64,000 nt of DNA, from the NCBI GenBank assembly GCA_963668615.2, contig CAXXCL010000001.1, forward strand, positions 124,001 through 188,000. Reading direction: 5' to 3'. The stretch comes from JAAYPI01 sp963668615. GTDB taxonomy: Bacteria > Bacteroidota > Bacteroidia > Bacteroidales > Paludibacteraceae. Of this stretch, positions 1-8,178 are shown one piece after another. Both the position numbers and the translations under genes were made by a program. The notes beneath the pieces were generated by a model that ran no database searches, was not told the DNA's origin, and saw only the letters and a program-made list of their open reading frames with translations. How positions within the stretch are numbered: the stretch's first letter is position 1; each line of letters begins with the position of its first letter.

Positions 1-2820
1 GGTACAGGAGGAACAGTTACCGGTGGCGGTTCGTACAATTATGGTACGAGTGTAACTTTAACTGCCACACCAAATACCGGATATTCTTTCGTTAGTTGGA
101 ACGATGGGGTTACTACCGCTTCGCGTTCAATTACCGTTTCCGCAGCAGCAACCTATACGGCTACTTTTGCTATTAACTCTTACACCATTACAGCAACGGC
201 AGGTACAGGTGGAACGGTTACCGGTGGCGGTTCTTACAATTATGGTACGAGTGTAACTTTAACTGCTACACCCAACACCGGATATTCTTTCGTTAGTTGG
301 AACGGTGGGGTTACTACCGCTTCGCGTTCAGTGACTGTTTCTGCTACAGCTACCTATACAGCTACTTTTGCTATTAATACTTACTCCTTAAGTATTTCTT
401 CCAATGGTAACGGTACCGTTAATACAGCTGTAAACGGAACATATAATTACGGTGCTACAGCAACGATTACGGCTACGCCAAGTTCTAATTACCATTTCGT
501 TTCTTGGAGTGATGGAAGCACAACAGCATCGCGTGAGATTACGATAACTGCCAATACATCTTTATCTGCTACGTTCGCTATTAACACATACACCTTAAGT
601 ATTTCTTCCAATGGAAACGGTACTGTGAATACGGCTGTAAACGGAACATATAATTATGGTGCTACGGCTACGATTACTGCTACGCCAAGCTCAAATTACC
701 ATTTCGTTTCTTGGAGTGATGGAAGCACAACGGCATCTCGTGAAATTACGATAACTGCCAATACTTCTTTATCCGCCACATTCGGCATTAATACTTATAC
801 CTTAAATATTTCTTCCAATGGAAACGGTGTAGTAAATGCCATCCCTAATGGAGTGACATACGACTATGGTTCTACTGTAACTATTGTAGCTACTGCAAAC
901 TCTAATTACCATTTCGTCTCTTGGAGCGATGGAAACACAACAGCTACACGTGAGATTACAATGACTGCTGATACAACTTTATCCGCCACATTCGGCATTA
1001 ACTCTTACACCATTACAGCAACGGCAGGTACAGGAGGAACAGTGACCGGTGGTAGTTCGTACAATTATGGTGCTACGGCTACCTTGACAGCTACACCAAA
1101 TACCGGATATTCTTTCGTTAGTTGGAACGATGGGGTTACTACCGCTTCTCGCTCAGTTACCGTTTCCGCAGCAGCAACCTATACGGCTACGTTCGCTATT
1201 AACTCTTACACCATTACAGCGACTGCAGGCACAGGGGGCTCAGTTACCGGTGGCGGTTCTTACAATTATGGTGCTACAGCTACCTTAACAGCTACGCCCA
1301 ATACAGGATATTCTTTCGTAAAATGGAGTGATAACAATACCAATGCTTCGCGTTCGGTGACCGTTTCTGCTGCAGCTACCTATACGGCTACCTTTGCCAT
1401 TAACTCTTACACCATTACAGCGACTGCAGGCACAGGAGGTTCGGTGACCGGTGGTGGTTCGTACAATTATGGTGCTACAGCTACCTTGACAGCTACACCC
1501 AATACAGGGTATTCTTTCGTAAAATGGAGTGATAACAATACCAATGCTTCACGTTCAGTTACCGTTTCTGCTGCAGCTACCTATACAGCTACGTTTGCCA
1601 TTAACTCTTATACCATTACGGCAACTGCAGGCACAGGAGGAACGGTGACCGGTGGTGGTTCGTACAATTATGGTGCTACGGCTACCTTGACAGCTACACC
1701 AAATACCGGTTATTCATTCGTTAGTTGGAACGATGGGGTTACTACCGCTTCGCATTCAGTGACTGTTTCTGCTGCAGCGACCTATACGGCTACGTTCGCC
1801 ATTAACTCTTACACCATTACAGCAACTGCAGGCACAGGGGGTTCAGTTACCGGTTCTGGTTCTTACAATTACGGTGCTACGGCTACCTTGACAGCTACAC
1901 CAAATACCGGTTATTCTTTTGTCAGCTGGAATGATGGGGTTACTACCGCTTCGCGTTCAGTGACTGTTTCCGCAGCAGCTACCTATACAGCTACGTTCGC
2001 CATTAACTCTTACACCATTACGGCAACTGCAGGCACAGGTGGTTTGGTTACCGGTGGTGGTTCCTACAATTATGGTGCTACGGCTACCTTGACAGCTACA
2101 CCCAACACAGGGTATTCTTTTGTCAGTTGGAACGATGGGGTTACTACCGCTTCGCGTTCAGTTACCGTTTCTGCTGCAGCTACCTACACAGCTACCTTTG
2201 CTATTAACTCTTACACTATTACGGCAACTGCAGGGACAGGTGGCACAGTTACCGGTGGCGGTTCGTACAATTATGGTGCTACGGCTACCTTAACAGCTAC
2301 ACCAAATACCGGATATTCTTTCGTAAAATGGAGTGATAACAATACCAATGCTTCGCGTTCAGTGACTGTTTCCGCAGCAGCTACCTATACGGCTACGTTC
2401 GCCATTAACTCTTACACCATTACGGCAACTGCAAGCACAGGAGGTTCGGTTACCGGTGGTGGTTCGTACAATTATGGTGCTACAGCTACGTTGACAGCTA
2501 CGCCCGATGAAGGTTATACCTTCACCAAATGGAATGATGACAGCACTGATGAAACTAGAATTGTTGATGTAACGGGAGATTCTTCATATATTGCTTACTT
2601 TGAAAAAGCTACGAACATTAATCCTGAAAAAGAAAATAAAATTGTGGTATACAGCCATAATCAAACAATTTACATTGATGTCCCTTTTGCAAAAACAACA
2701 TTTATCGCAGATATGACAGGTCGTTGTCTTGCTAAGAACGTTTCCAGCTTATACGTGCGAAATCCTGGAATTTACTTGGTTAAAGTTGATAACGAAGCAT
2801 TTAAACTAGACGTAAAATAG
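1..2820 (+). CDS. Repeat-rich T9SS-exported surface protein, 5'-truncated by window edge
   Basis: The frame is open from base 1, so the start lies outside the window; 939 residues are visible. They form one partial and twelve complete tandem units of about 67 residues, with unit boundaries at 175, 376, 583, 790, 1000, 1201, 1402, 1603, 1804, 2005, 2206 and 2407. Each unit carries SYNYGA, LTATP, a GYSFV-W-DG core and ends ATFAIN, resembling the divergent InlB-type / Listeria-Bacteroides repeat found in bacterial surface proteins. The last ~70 residues are non-repetitive and end in a basic FKLDVK, fitting a type A T9SS sorting domain (export through the outer membrane, then cleavage). The ligand is unknown. 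A GTG at 331 lies inside a repeat and is not a real start. Confidence 0.85.
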   Translation, partial: GTGGTVTGGGSYNYGTSVTLTATPNTGYSFVSWNDGVTTASRSITVSAAATYTATFAINSYTITATAGTGGTVTGGGSYNYGTSVTLTATPNTGYSFVSWNGGVTTASRSVTVSATATYTATFAINTYSLSISSNGNGTVNTAVNGTYNYGATATITATPSSNYHFVSWSDGSTTASREITITANTSLSATFAINTYTLSISSNGNGTVNTAVNGTYNYGATATITATPSSNYHFVSWSDGSTTASREITITANTSLSATFGINTYTLNISSNGNGVVNAIPNGVTYDYGSTVTIVATANSNYHFVSWSDGNTTATREITMTADTTLSATFGINSYTITATAGTGGTVTGGSSYNYGATATLTATPNTGYSFVSWNDGVTTASRSVTVSAAATYTATFAINSYTITATAGTGGSVTGGGSYNYGATATLTATPNTGYSFVKWSDNNTNASRSVTVSAAATYTATFAINSYTITATAGTGGSVTGGGSYNYGATATLTATPNTGYSFVKWSDNNTNASRSVTVSAAATYTATFAINSYTITATAGTGGTVTGGGSYNYGATATLTATPNTGYSFVSWNDGVTTASHSVTVSAAATYTATFAINSYTITATAGTGGSVTGSGSYNYGATATLTATPNTGYSFVSWNDGVTTASRSVTVSAAATYTATFAINSYTITATAGTGGLVTGGGSYNYGATATLTATPNTGYSFVSWNDGVTTASRSVTVSAAATYTATFAINSYTITATAGTGGTVTGGGSYNYGATATLTATPNTGYSFVKWSDNNTNASRSVTVSAAATYTATFAINSYTITATASTGGSVTGGGSYNYGATATLTATPDEGYTFTKWNDDSTDETRIVDVTGDSSYIAYFEKATNINPEKENKIVVYSHNQTIYIDVPFAKTTFIADMTGRCLAKNVSSLYVRNPGIYLVKVDNEAFKLDVK
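175..2607 (+). repeat. Tandem repeat array, 201-bp units (12 complete copies)
   Basis: Nine units are exactly 201 bp. The three units starting at 376, 583 and 790 are 207, 207 and 210 bp and form a second subfamily (NTYTLxISSNGNG). A further partial copy occupies 1-174. All indels are multiples of three, so the reading frame is kept. Confidence 0.95.
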
Positions 2821-2824
2821 CCTG

Positions 2825-2866
2825 AAAAAAGGAGTTTTATTAATTTTAAGACTCCTTTTTTTATTT
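2825..2866 (+). terminator. Rho-independent terminator after the adhesin
   Basis: Inverted repeat AAAAAAGGAGT (2825-2835) / ACTCCTTTTTTT (2851-2862) followed by a T-rich tail, starting 5 bp after the adhesin stop codon. Confidence 0.8.
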
Positions 2867-2904
2867 TATTAAACAGAAAATCACAGGATTATCCACTAAA
2901 TCAG

Positions 2905-2912
2905 TAACTTTG
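2905..2912 (+). promoter_or_regulatory. Bacteroidetes -7 box for tsaC
   Basis: TAACTTTG matches TAnnTTTG and lies 28 bp before the tsaC ATG. No clear -33 TTG is visible at the expected distance. Confidence 0.5.
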
Positions 2913-2940
2913 GGCGTCAATTTTCACTATTCAATTTACC

Positions 2941-3546
2941 ATGTTAATACAAGTACACCCTCAAAATCCACAAGAAAAAGAACTAAAAAAAGTTGTGGAG
3001 ATATTAAAAAATGGTGGACTAATCATCTACCCTACCGATACTGTTTATGCTATTGGATGCGATATTTTCAATGCCAGAGCGGTAGAAAAAATATGCCAAA
3101 TAAAGAAAATTGACCCGAAAAAAGTACCCTTATCTTTCATGTGTAGCGATATAAGCCACATCAGTGCATACGCCAAAATAGACAATAATACTTTTAAATT
3201 ACTCAAACAAAATCTTCCGGGACCTTTTACTTTCCTATTGAATGGAAATAGCAATTTACCCCGTTTGTTTAAGGAAAAGAAAATTATCGGGGCTCGTATT
3301 CCGAACAATATAATTGCAACGCAGCTGGTAGAAACGCTTGGAAATCCTATTCTGACTACTTCTATTTTTGTGGAAGAAGGGCACACCGAATATTCTACAA
3401 ATCCTGAATTAATTGACGAAAAGTACGGACATTTGGTAGACTGCGTAATTGACGGAGGCGAAGGAGAACTTAGTGTTTCAACCATCGTAGATTGTACTAC
3501 TGATGAATTTATTATTAAACGGCAAGGAAAAGGATTCCTCGAATAA
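2941..3546 (+). CDS. tsaC: L-threonylcarbamoyladenylate synthase (YrdC/Sua5 family)
   Basis: This 201-residue protein is a single YrdC domain, the enzyme that makes threonylcarbamoyl-AMP from threonine, bicarbonate and ATP for the t6A37 modification of ANN-decoding tRNAs. Family motifs are visible: GGLIIYPTDTVYAIGCD near residue 30, a KK-P-S-x-M segment near 60, LPGPFTFLL near 95 and a GARIPNN segment near 120. It lacks the C-terminal Sua5 domain, so it is the short TsaC-type form, with the slightly divergent sequence usual in Bacteroidetes. It appears monocistronic, with a terminator upstream and a 363-bp gap downstream. Confidence 0.9.
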   Translation: MLIQVHPQNPQEKELKKVVEILKNGGLIIYPTDTVYAIGCDIFNARAVEKICQIKKIDPKKVPLSFMCSDISHISAYAKIDNNTFKLLKQNLPGPFTFLLNGNSNLPRLFKEKKIIGARIPNNIIATQLVETLGNPILTTSIFVEEGHTEYSTNPELIDEKYGHLVDCVIDGGEGELSVSTIVDCTTDEFIIKRQGKGFLE

Positions 3547-3909
3547 AGGTGATTAAAAAAAGAAAATCAATATATTTGTCGGAAAGAACACTATTTGTGA
3601 AATCTATTTTACTGCGTCAAATAAAAAATTCATTGGACAAATTGCATTAATTTAACAAATTATTCCTTATCTTCGAGAAGGAAAAGCTTTTTATAAAGGA
3701 TTCTTATGAGATTCTTTAATTAACTTAATTTTAGAATATACTGTTTACTTGCTTGTGTACATATTTTAGCTTGTTCATAAGGCTAGCTTTATGAAATTAA
3801 GTTCTACATACGGAAGTAAGTTTCATGTAACCTGATGTTGTACCCAATGGTAAAAAAGGCGTAAATTAGTGATAATAACAATTTTATAAAAAACTTTAAA
3901 ATATAAACC
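3547..3909. other. Intergenic stretch upstream of nuclease pair
   Basis: AT-rich, with no ORF or RNA gene recognised. It contains ATACGGAAGTAA (3808-3819), whose reverse complement recurs at 5921-5932 on the other side of the two nuclease genes, and a loose local inverted repeat ATGAAA / TTTCAT (3791-3826). No convincing TAnnTTTG promoter box was found. Confidence 0.6.
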
Positions 3910-4983
3910 ATGGATTTCAAAGAACAAATCAAGCAATTAGGAGACAAAGTTTCCAAACTTAAAGATCAGGTAAAAACTGAAGAAGCGACCAAAAACGCTT
4001 TTGTAATGCCTTTTATTCAAATTTTGGGATACGATTTATTTAATCCAACCGAAGTGGCTCCTGAATTTGTTACTGACTATGGAGCAAAAAATGTAGAAAA
4101 AGTTGATTATGCCATCTTTAAGGACAATCAGCCAATTTTGATAATTGAATGTAAACATCATTTAGAAAATATTGAGAAACATTATACTCAGACTCACAAA
4201 TATTTCCATTTAACCAAATCAAGATTTGCAGTTCTTACGAATGGCATTCAATATAACTTTTACACCGACCTTGATGCTGCAAACAAAATGGATGAAAAAC
4301 CATTCTTGAGCTTTGATATCACAAATATGAAGGAACAACAAATCAAAGAGTTGGCTAAATTTCATAAAAGCGGTTTTGATATTGGAGCAATTCTAAATAC
4401 GGCAAGTGAATTAAAATATGCAAATGCAATTAAAAGCGTTTTAGCCTCCGAATTATCAAACCCAACACACGAATTTGTAAAGTATTTTGTTAGCCGTGTT
4501 TATGACGGTAAAGCTACAGAAAAAGTCATGTTGCAATTTACAGATATTGTAAAACGTACAGTTGAACAAACTTTTACTGATATTGTTAGTGATAGATTAA
4601 TGAGTGCTATTAATCAAACAAAACAAGCGATTGCCGAAACTCCTCAAGACAACCAAATACCAATTGATGATGACAACAATAAAATAATAACTACCGAAGA
4701 AGAATTGAATGGTTTCTATATTATCAAAAGTATTATAAGGGGGAAAGTATCTCCAACAAGAATCAATTACAAAGATTCCCAAAGTTATTTCAGTGTTATT
4801 TTGGATGATAGTAGTAGAAAGCCATTGTGCCGGTTATGGTTTAATGGTCAAACAAAAAAATACATTGGGCTATTTGATGCAAATAAAAAAGAGACAAAAC
4901 ATGAAATTGCTTCTTTAGATGATATTTATAATTATTCAGAACAATTACTTGCTACTATTGATTATTACGAAGAAGAAAAATAA
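3910..4983 (+). CDS. Type I restriction HsdR-N-like PD-(D/E)xK nuclease, stand-alone
   Basis: This 357-residue protein has an N-terminal domain like the nuclease end of type I HsdR subunits. A short helical lead (residues 1-25) is followed by a conserved PFIQILGYD-FNP segment (34-46) and then a PD-(D/E)xK core: D66 in KVDYAIF and E80-C-K82 in LIIECK. The C-terminal ~90 residues form a separate domain with a basic IKSIIRGK segment and a LWFNGQTK strand, as in the COG4748-type stand-alone relatives. There is no helicase, methylase or specificity subunit here. It ends 5 bp before an Mrr gene, so the two are co-transcribed. A DNA-cleaving defence role is inferred; the target is unknown. Confidence 0.75.
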   Translation: MDFKEQIKQLGDKVSKLKDQVKTEEATKNAFVMPFIQILGYDLFNPTEVAPEFVTDYGAKNVEKVDYAIFKDNQPILIIECKHHLENIEKHYTQTHKYFHLTKSRFAVLTNGIQYNFYTDLDAANKMDEKPFLSFDITNMKEQQIKELAKFHKSGFDIGAILNTASELKYANAIKSVLASELSNPTHEFVKYFVSRVYDGKATEKVMLQFTDIVKRTVEQTFTDIVSDRLMSAINQTKQAIAETPQDNQIPIDDDNNKIITTEEELNGFYIIKSIIRGKVSPTRINYKDSQSYFSVILDDSSRKPLCRLWFNGQTKKYIGLFDANKKETKHEIASLDDIYNYSEQLLATIDYYEEEK

Positions 4984-4988
4984 TATAT

Positions 4989-5885
4989 ATGATTCCTGAT
5001 TTCCAGACAATTATGCTCCCCTTCTTACAAATTTTATCTGACGGGGAAGAACATACAACAAACGAAACTAATCAAAAATTAGCAGAACATTTTAATTTAT
5101 CAGAAAATGAGTTAAATGAGTATCTTCCAAGTGGTTCACAAAAGACTTTTCCTAATCGTGTTGCATGGGCAAAATCACATTTGAAAATGGCAGGATTGAT
5201 TGAGAATACTAAACGAAGTTCATTTAAAATAACTGAGGGTGGAAAAAAATTTATTGAGAAAAATCCATATGAAATAAATCTAAAAACAATATCTGCTTAT
5301 CAGGATAGTATTTATCGGGTTAAAGAAGATGATTCAAATACAGGCAATGGCAATACCTGGACTGATTCAACACCAGAAGAAATATTAGAAAATAGTTATT
5401 TGAGCATAAGAAAAACCCTTGCACAAGAATTGCTTTTAAAAATAAAAAGTAGTAGTCCGGCATTCTTTGAATCTCTAGTTGTTGAGTTATTGGTTAAAAT
5501 GGGTTACGGTGGTTCGATAAAAGATGCGGGTCGCTCTATTGGACGTTCGGGTGATGAAGGAATTGATGGAATTATAAAGGAGGACAAATTAGGTCTTGAC
5601 GTAATTTATATACAGGCTAAACGATGGGAAAATGTAGTTGGTAGACCTGAAATTCAAAAATTTGTTGGGGCATTAGCAGGACAAGGAGCAAAAAAAGGTG
5701 TTTTCATTACAACATCGAGATTTACAAATGAAGCCAAAGAATATCAACCAAAAAACGAAACTAAAATTGTATTAATTGACGGTGAACGTCTGGCTGAACT
5801 TATGATTGACCATAACCTTGCAGTTTCGACTGTGAATATATTTGAAATAAAGAGGATTGACAACGATTATTTTGGAGATGAATGA
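4989..5885 (+). CDS. mrr: Mrr-type restriction endonuclease
   Basis: This 298-residue protein has the usual Mrr layout. Residues 1-95 look like the Mrr N-terminal winged-helix region (PNRVAWAKSHLKMAGLIE), residues ~96-150 are a linker, and residues ~155-285 form the catalytic PD-(D/E)xK domain: FFESLVVELLVKMGYGG (159-175), GDEGIDG with D189 and D193, and QAK at 209-211. Mrr enzymes are type IV restriction enzymes that cut methylated DNA. It follows the HsdR-N-like gene by 5 bp. No cognate methyltransferase is in the window, consistent with modification-dependent action, though the actual substrate is inference. Confidence 0.88.
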   Translation: MIPDFQTIMLPFLQILSDGEEHTTNETNQKLAEHFNLSENELNEYLPSGSQKTFPNRVAWAKSHLKMAGLIENTKRSSFKITEGGKKFIEKNPYEINLKTISAYQDSIYRVKEDDSNTGNGNTWTDSTPEEILENSYLSIRKTLAQELLLKIKSSSPAFFESLVVELLVKMGYGGSIKDAGRSIGRSGDEGIDGIIKEDKLGLDVIYIQAKRWENVVGRPEIQKFVGALAGQGAKKGVFITTSRFTNEAKEYQPKNETKIVLIDGERLAELMIDHNLAVSTVNIFEIKRIDNDYFGDE

Positions 5886-5961
5886 AAAAAACAAGGAAAT
5901 AAGTGTGTATCTACCTCCTGTTACTTCCGTATAAAAAAAACTAATAAATATTTTGAGCAAC

Positions 5962-6003
5962 GCCTTTTTCTGCCCTCGTTACAAAAAAAGAACAGAAAAA
6001 GGC
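5962..6003. repeat. Hairpin downstream of duplicated gene copy A
   Basis: GCCTTTTTCTG (5962-5972) pairs with CAGAAAAAGGC (5993-6003). No strong T-run follows on either strand, so terminator function is uncertain. Copy B keeps a 10-bp version at 7005-7014 / 7037-7046. Confidence 0.5.
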
Positions 6004-6021
6004 AACCGTTTGATTAGAATT

Positions 6022-6951
6022 TTACTTTACAAGTATCTTTTCCGTGCTGACTTCTCCATTTTCAAAACCGATTATACAGAATAAAACTCCACGATAGTTG
6101 AGCTGTTTTCTGTAAAAATTCTCCTTGATGGAATTATCTTCAAACAATACGCTACCATTGGGCGTTACCAATTTTATTGAACGGACATCTTGTGTGGTGC
6201 TATGTAAAGACAATACTCCTTCAACCGCGGATATTTCAATATTAGGCTGTTTTTCTGATGGTATTTCATTAATACCGGCTATTCGTTGGGTCGAAGAACA
6301 GTCACTAAAAGCAGGATTCAAGTATTTTACTACCCCATTTTCTTCAAAACAAATATGCTCCCAATTAATGGGGCCTAAACATGTTGGTCTATCTGTAATA
6401 CTTCCTAATAACCCACTTTTTACACTTCCAATACCTTCAATAATATAATCCGGATTTTGAGAATAAAGCGTAGGATTGTTCACAATATATCTTTTCCGAA
6501 ATATACCGTCAATCTGGACAGAATCTATATCCAATACTACAGAATATAAAATACTGTCAGGGGTATGTATTATAGTATCCCCAACTTGTGTGTTGAAGTC
6601 GTATAACAAAATTTCCGTATTGTCACAACAATAATTTAAAGATAAAAAATCACCACCAATGTAATAGACTTCTTTATTTTGTTCCCTCAAAAATCCGGTT
6701 AATTGAGTCTGTGGATTATTTGTATTTTTTGTTTCTAAGTAAAGTTTATGGTACTGTACATTATTTACGGTTGTATCTCCATTCAAGTAATAGTGAAGAA
6801 TAATTGTATCTACCGGCACCATCAAATCACACTGATAGACTCTTAACACATTCCAACTTGTATTAGCTGTTGGAAATGGCACATAGGTTTGACTTTTCAT
6901 CCCCAAATTCAAGAGCAAAGTTAAAGTGATAATTAATTGTAACTTTTTCAT
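6022..6951 (-). CDS. Secreted T9SS-sorted protein of unknown function (copy A)
   Basis: The 309-residue product starts with a signal peptide (MKKLQLIITLTLLLNLGMKSQ). A core of ~210 residues with repeated short beta motifs (QYHKLYLE, LLYDF, QVGDTI, DIDSVQIDG-FRKRY) follows, then a linker and a type A T9SS sorting domain that ends in ILVK. I do not recognise an enzymatic domain. The core resembles short uncharacterised secreted proteins of Bacteroidetes that carry IEGIGS and HICFEENG segments. It is a tandem paralogue of the gene at 7065-7970: their sorting domains and signal peptides are nearly identical while the cores differ strongly. Cell-surface or extracellular location is expected. Confidence 0.8.
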   Translation of the reverse strand: MKKLQLIITLTLLLNLGMKSQTYVPFPTANTSWNVLRVYQCDLMVPVDTIILHYYLNGDTTVNNVQYHKLYLETKNTNNPQTQLTGFLREQNKEVYYIGGDFLSLNYCCDNTEILLYDFNTQVGDTIIHTPDSILYSVVLDIDSVQIDGIFRKRYIVNNPTLYSQNPDYIIEGIGSVKSGLLGSITDRPTCLGPINWEHICFEENGVVKYLNPAFSDCSSTQRIAGINEIPSEKQPNIEISAVEGVLSLHSTTQDVRSIKLVTPNGSVLFEDNSIKENFYRKQLNYRGVLFCIIGFENGEVSTEKILVK

Positions 6952-6991
6952 GATTTATTTGTTATTTAATCTCAAATTGTCCATCGGATTC

Positions 6992-7996
6992 TATTTTGAG
7001 CAACGCCTTTTTCTTTCCTCGTTACAAACAAAGAACAGAAAAAGGCAACCGTTTGATTGGAATTTTACTTTACAAGTATCTTTTCCGTGCTGACTTCTCC
7101 ATTTTCAAAACCGATTATACAAAATAAAACTCCACGATAGTTGAGCTGTTTTTTGTAAAAATTCTCCTTGACGGAATTATCTTCAAACAATACGCTACCA
7201 TTGGGCGTTACCAATTTTATTGAACGGATATCTTGTGTGGTGCTATGTAAAGACAGTACTCCATCAACCGCGGATATTTCAATATTAGGCTGTTTTTCTG
7301 ATGGTATTTCATTAATACCTGCTATTCGTTGGGTCGAAGAACAGTCACTAAAAGCAGGATTCAAGTATTTTACTACCCCATTTTCTTCAAAACAAATATG
7401 ATCAGAGGAAGTGCCACAAATACCAGTTGGTATGGGTGTAATATGGTCAAGTAACCCCTTGGTCACACTACCAATACCCTCAGTAATATAATCAGTAAAT
7501 CCTCTATCCACTTTATATCTTTTCCGGAAAGCACCATCAATCAATACAGAATCAATGTCTGATATAACAGTATAAGGATACCCATAATTGGGATCATGTT
7601 TTATAGTATCACCAACTTGTACGGAGAAATCATATAATAGCCATTCTTGATTTAGATACGCTGCAAAAGCAAAAGATGTAATATATATTTTTTTATTAAG
7701 TTCTCTAAGTGCACCTACAAAAGTTATTTGAGGGGTTAAAGTATCTCCTAACTCTAAATAAAGTTTATGGTACTGAAGTGAATTAATGATCGTATCTCCT
7801 TGTAGTTTGTATCGAATTATCGAAGTATCAGGATGAATTAGATCATCACAATAACGTATTGAACGAACATTCCAACTTGCATTAGCTGTTGGGAAAGGTA
7901 CATAGGTTTGGCTTTTCATCCCCAAATTCAGGAGCAAAGTCAAAGTGATAATTAATTGTAACTTTTTCATGATTTATTTGTTATTTAATCTCAAAT
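6992..7996. repeat. Tandem duplication, copy B
   Basis: Second copy of the unit at 5949-6977, with the same 5' and 3' borders. Identity is high over the outer ~340 bp and ~130 bp and low in the middle. Confidence 0.85.
7065..7970 (-). CDS. Secreted T9SS-sorted protein of unknown function (copy B)
   Basis: This 301-residue paralogue of the 6022-6951 protein has the same signal peptide and the same C-terminal sorting domain ending in ILVK. Over the last ~112 codons I count seven nucleotide differences from copy A. The central ~190 residues keep the framework (QYHKLYLEL, WLLYDF, QVGDTIKHDP, FRKRY, ITEGIGS, DHICFEENG) but differ at most positions in between. This mosaic pattern points to duplication followed by core diversification or by homogenisation of the ends. 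Function is unknown; export by T9SS is well supported. Confidence 0.8.
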   Translation of the reverse strand: MKKLQLIITLTLLLNLGMKSQTYVPFPTANASWNVRSIRYCDDLIHPDTSIIRYKLQGDTIINSLQYHKLYLELGDTLTPQITFVGALRELNKKIYITSFAFAAYLNQEWLLYDFSVQVGDTIKHDPNYGYPYTVISDIDSVLIDGAFRKRYKVDRGFTDYITEGIGSVTKGLLDHITPIPTGICGTSSDHICFEENGVVKYLNPAFSDCSSTQRIAGINEIPSEKQPNIEISAVDGVLSLHSTTQDIRSIKLVTPNGSVLFEDNSVKENFYKKQLNYRGVLFCIIGFENGEVSTEKILVK

Positions 7997-8114
7997 CCGC
8001 GATAGATTGAAACATCCCCTATAAGTTCTCTCTTCCTCTTTTGTAACAAAAAATTTCTTATTCTCAGTTGTTTCCAACAAACGGAAAGAATCATGTAAAA
8101 CATAATAAAAGCTA

Positions 8115-8154
8115 AAACAACTTGCCCCTCGTTTATAACGAAGGGCAATTGTTT
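8115..8154 (-). terminator. Terminator of the PDZ/barrel gene
   Basis: Inverted repeat TTGCCCCTCGTT (8122-8133) / AACGAAGGGCAA (8137-8148), flanked by AAACAA / TTGTTT that extend the stem. On the minus strand the one mismatch becomes a G-U pair and a T-rich stretch follows. It lies 31 bp after the stop codon at 8179. Confidence 0.75.
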
Positions 8155-8178
8155 CTTATTAATCAAAAAAGGGAGGCA

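Larger units (their letters stand above)
3808..5932. repeat. 12-bp inverted repeat flanking nuclease pair
   Basis: ATACGGAAGTAA at 3808-3819 and its perfect reverse complement TTACTTCCGTAT at 5921-5932 bracket exactly the two nuclease genes. There is no transposase and no obvious target-site duplication, so this may be a cassette boundary or chance. Confidence 0.4.
5949..6977. repeat. Tandem duplication, copy A
   Basis: This copy begins TATTTTGAGCAACGCC and ends CTCAAAT, spanning a whole gene with its flanks. It matches copy B (6992-7996) in order and at both ends; only 14 bp separate the copies. Confidence 0.85.

Noticed and set aside
331..333. GTG as the start of the first adhesin gene
   Set aside because: The same frame is open from base 1 with the same repeats, so the true start is outside the window.
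1..2607. CRISPR array
   Set aside because: The repeats are 201 bp, in frame and coding, with no short repeat-spacer structure.
7981..8166. 61-codon minus-strand ORF between duplicated gene and the PDZ gene
   Set aside because: It overlaps the terminator of the PDZ/barrel gene (8115-8154), has no family resemblance, and its end lies in the duplicated flank.
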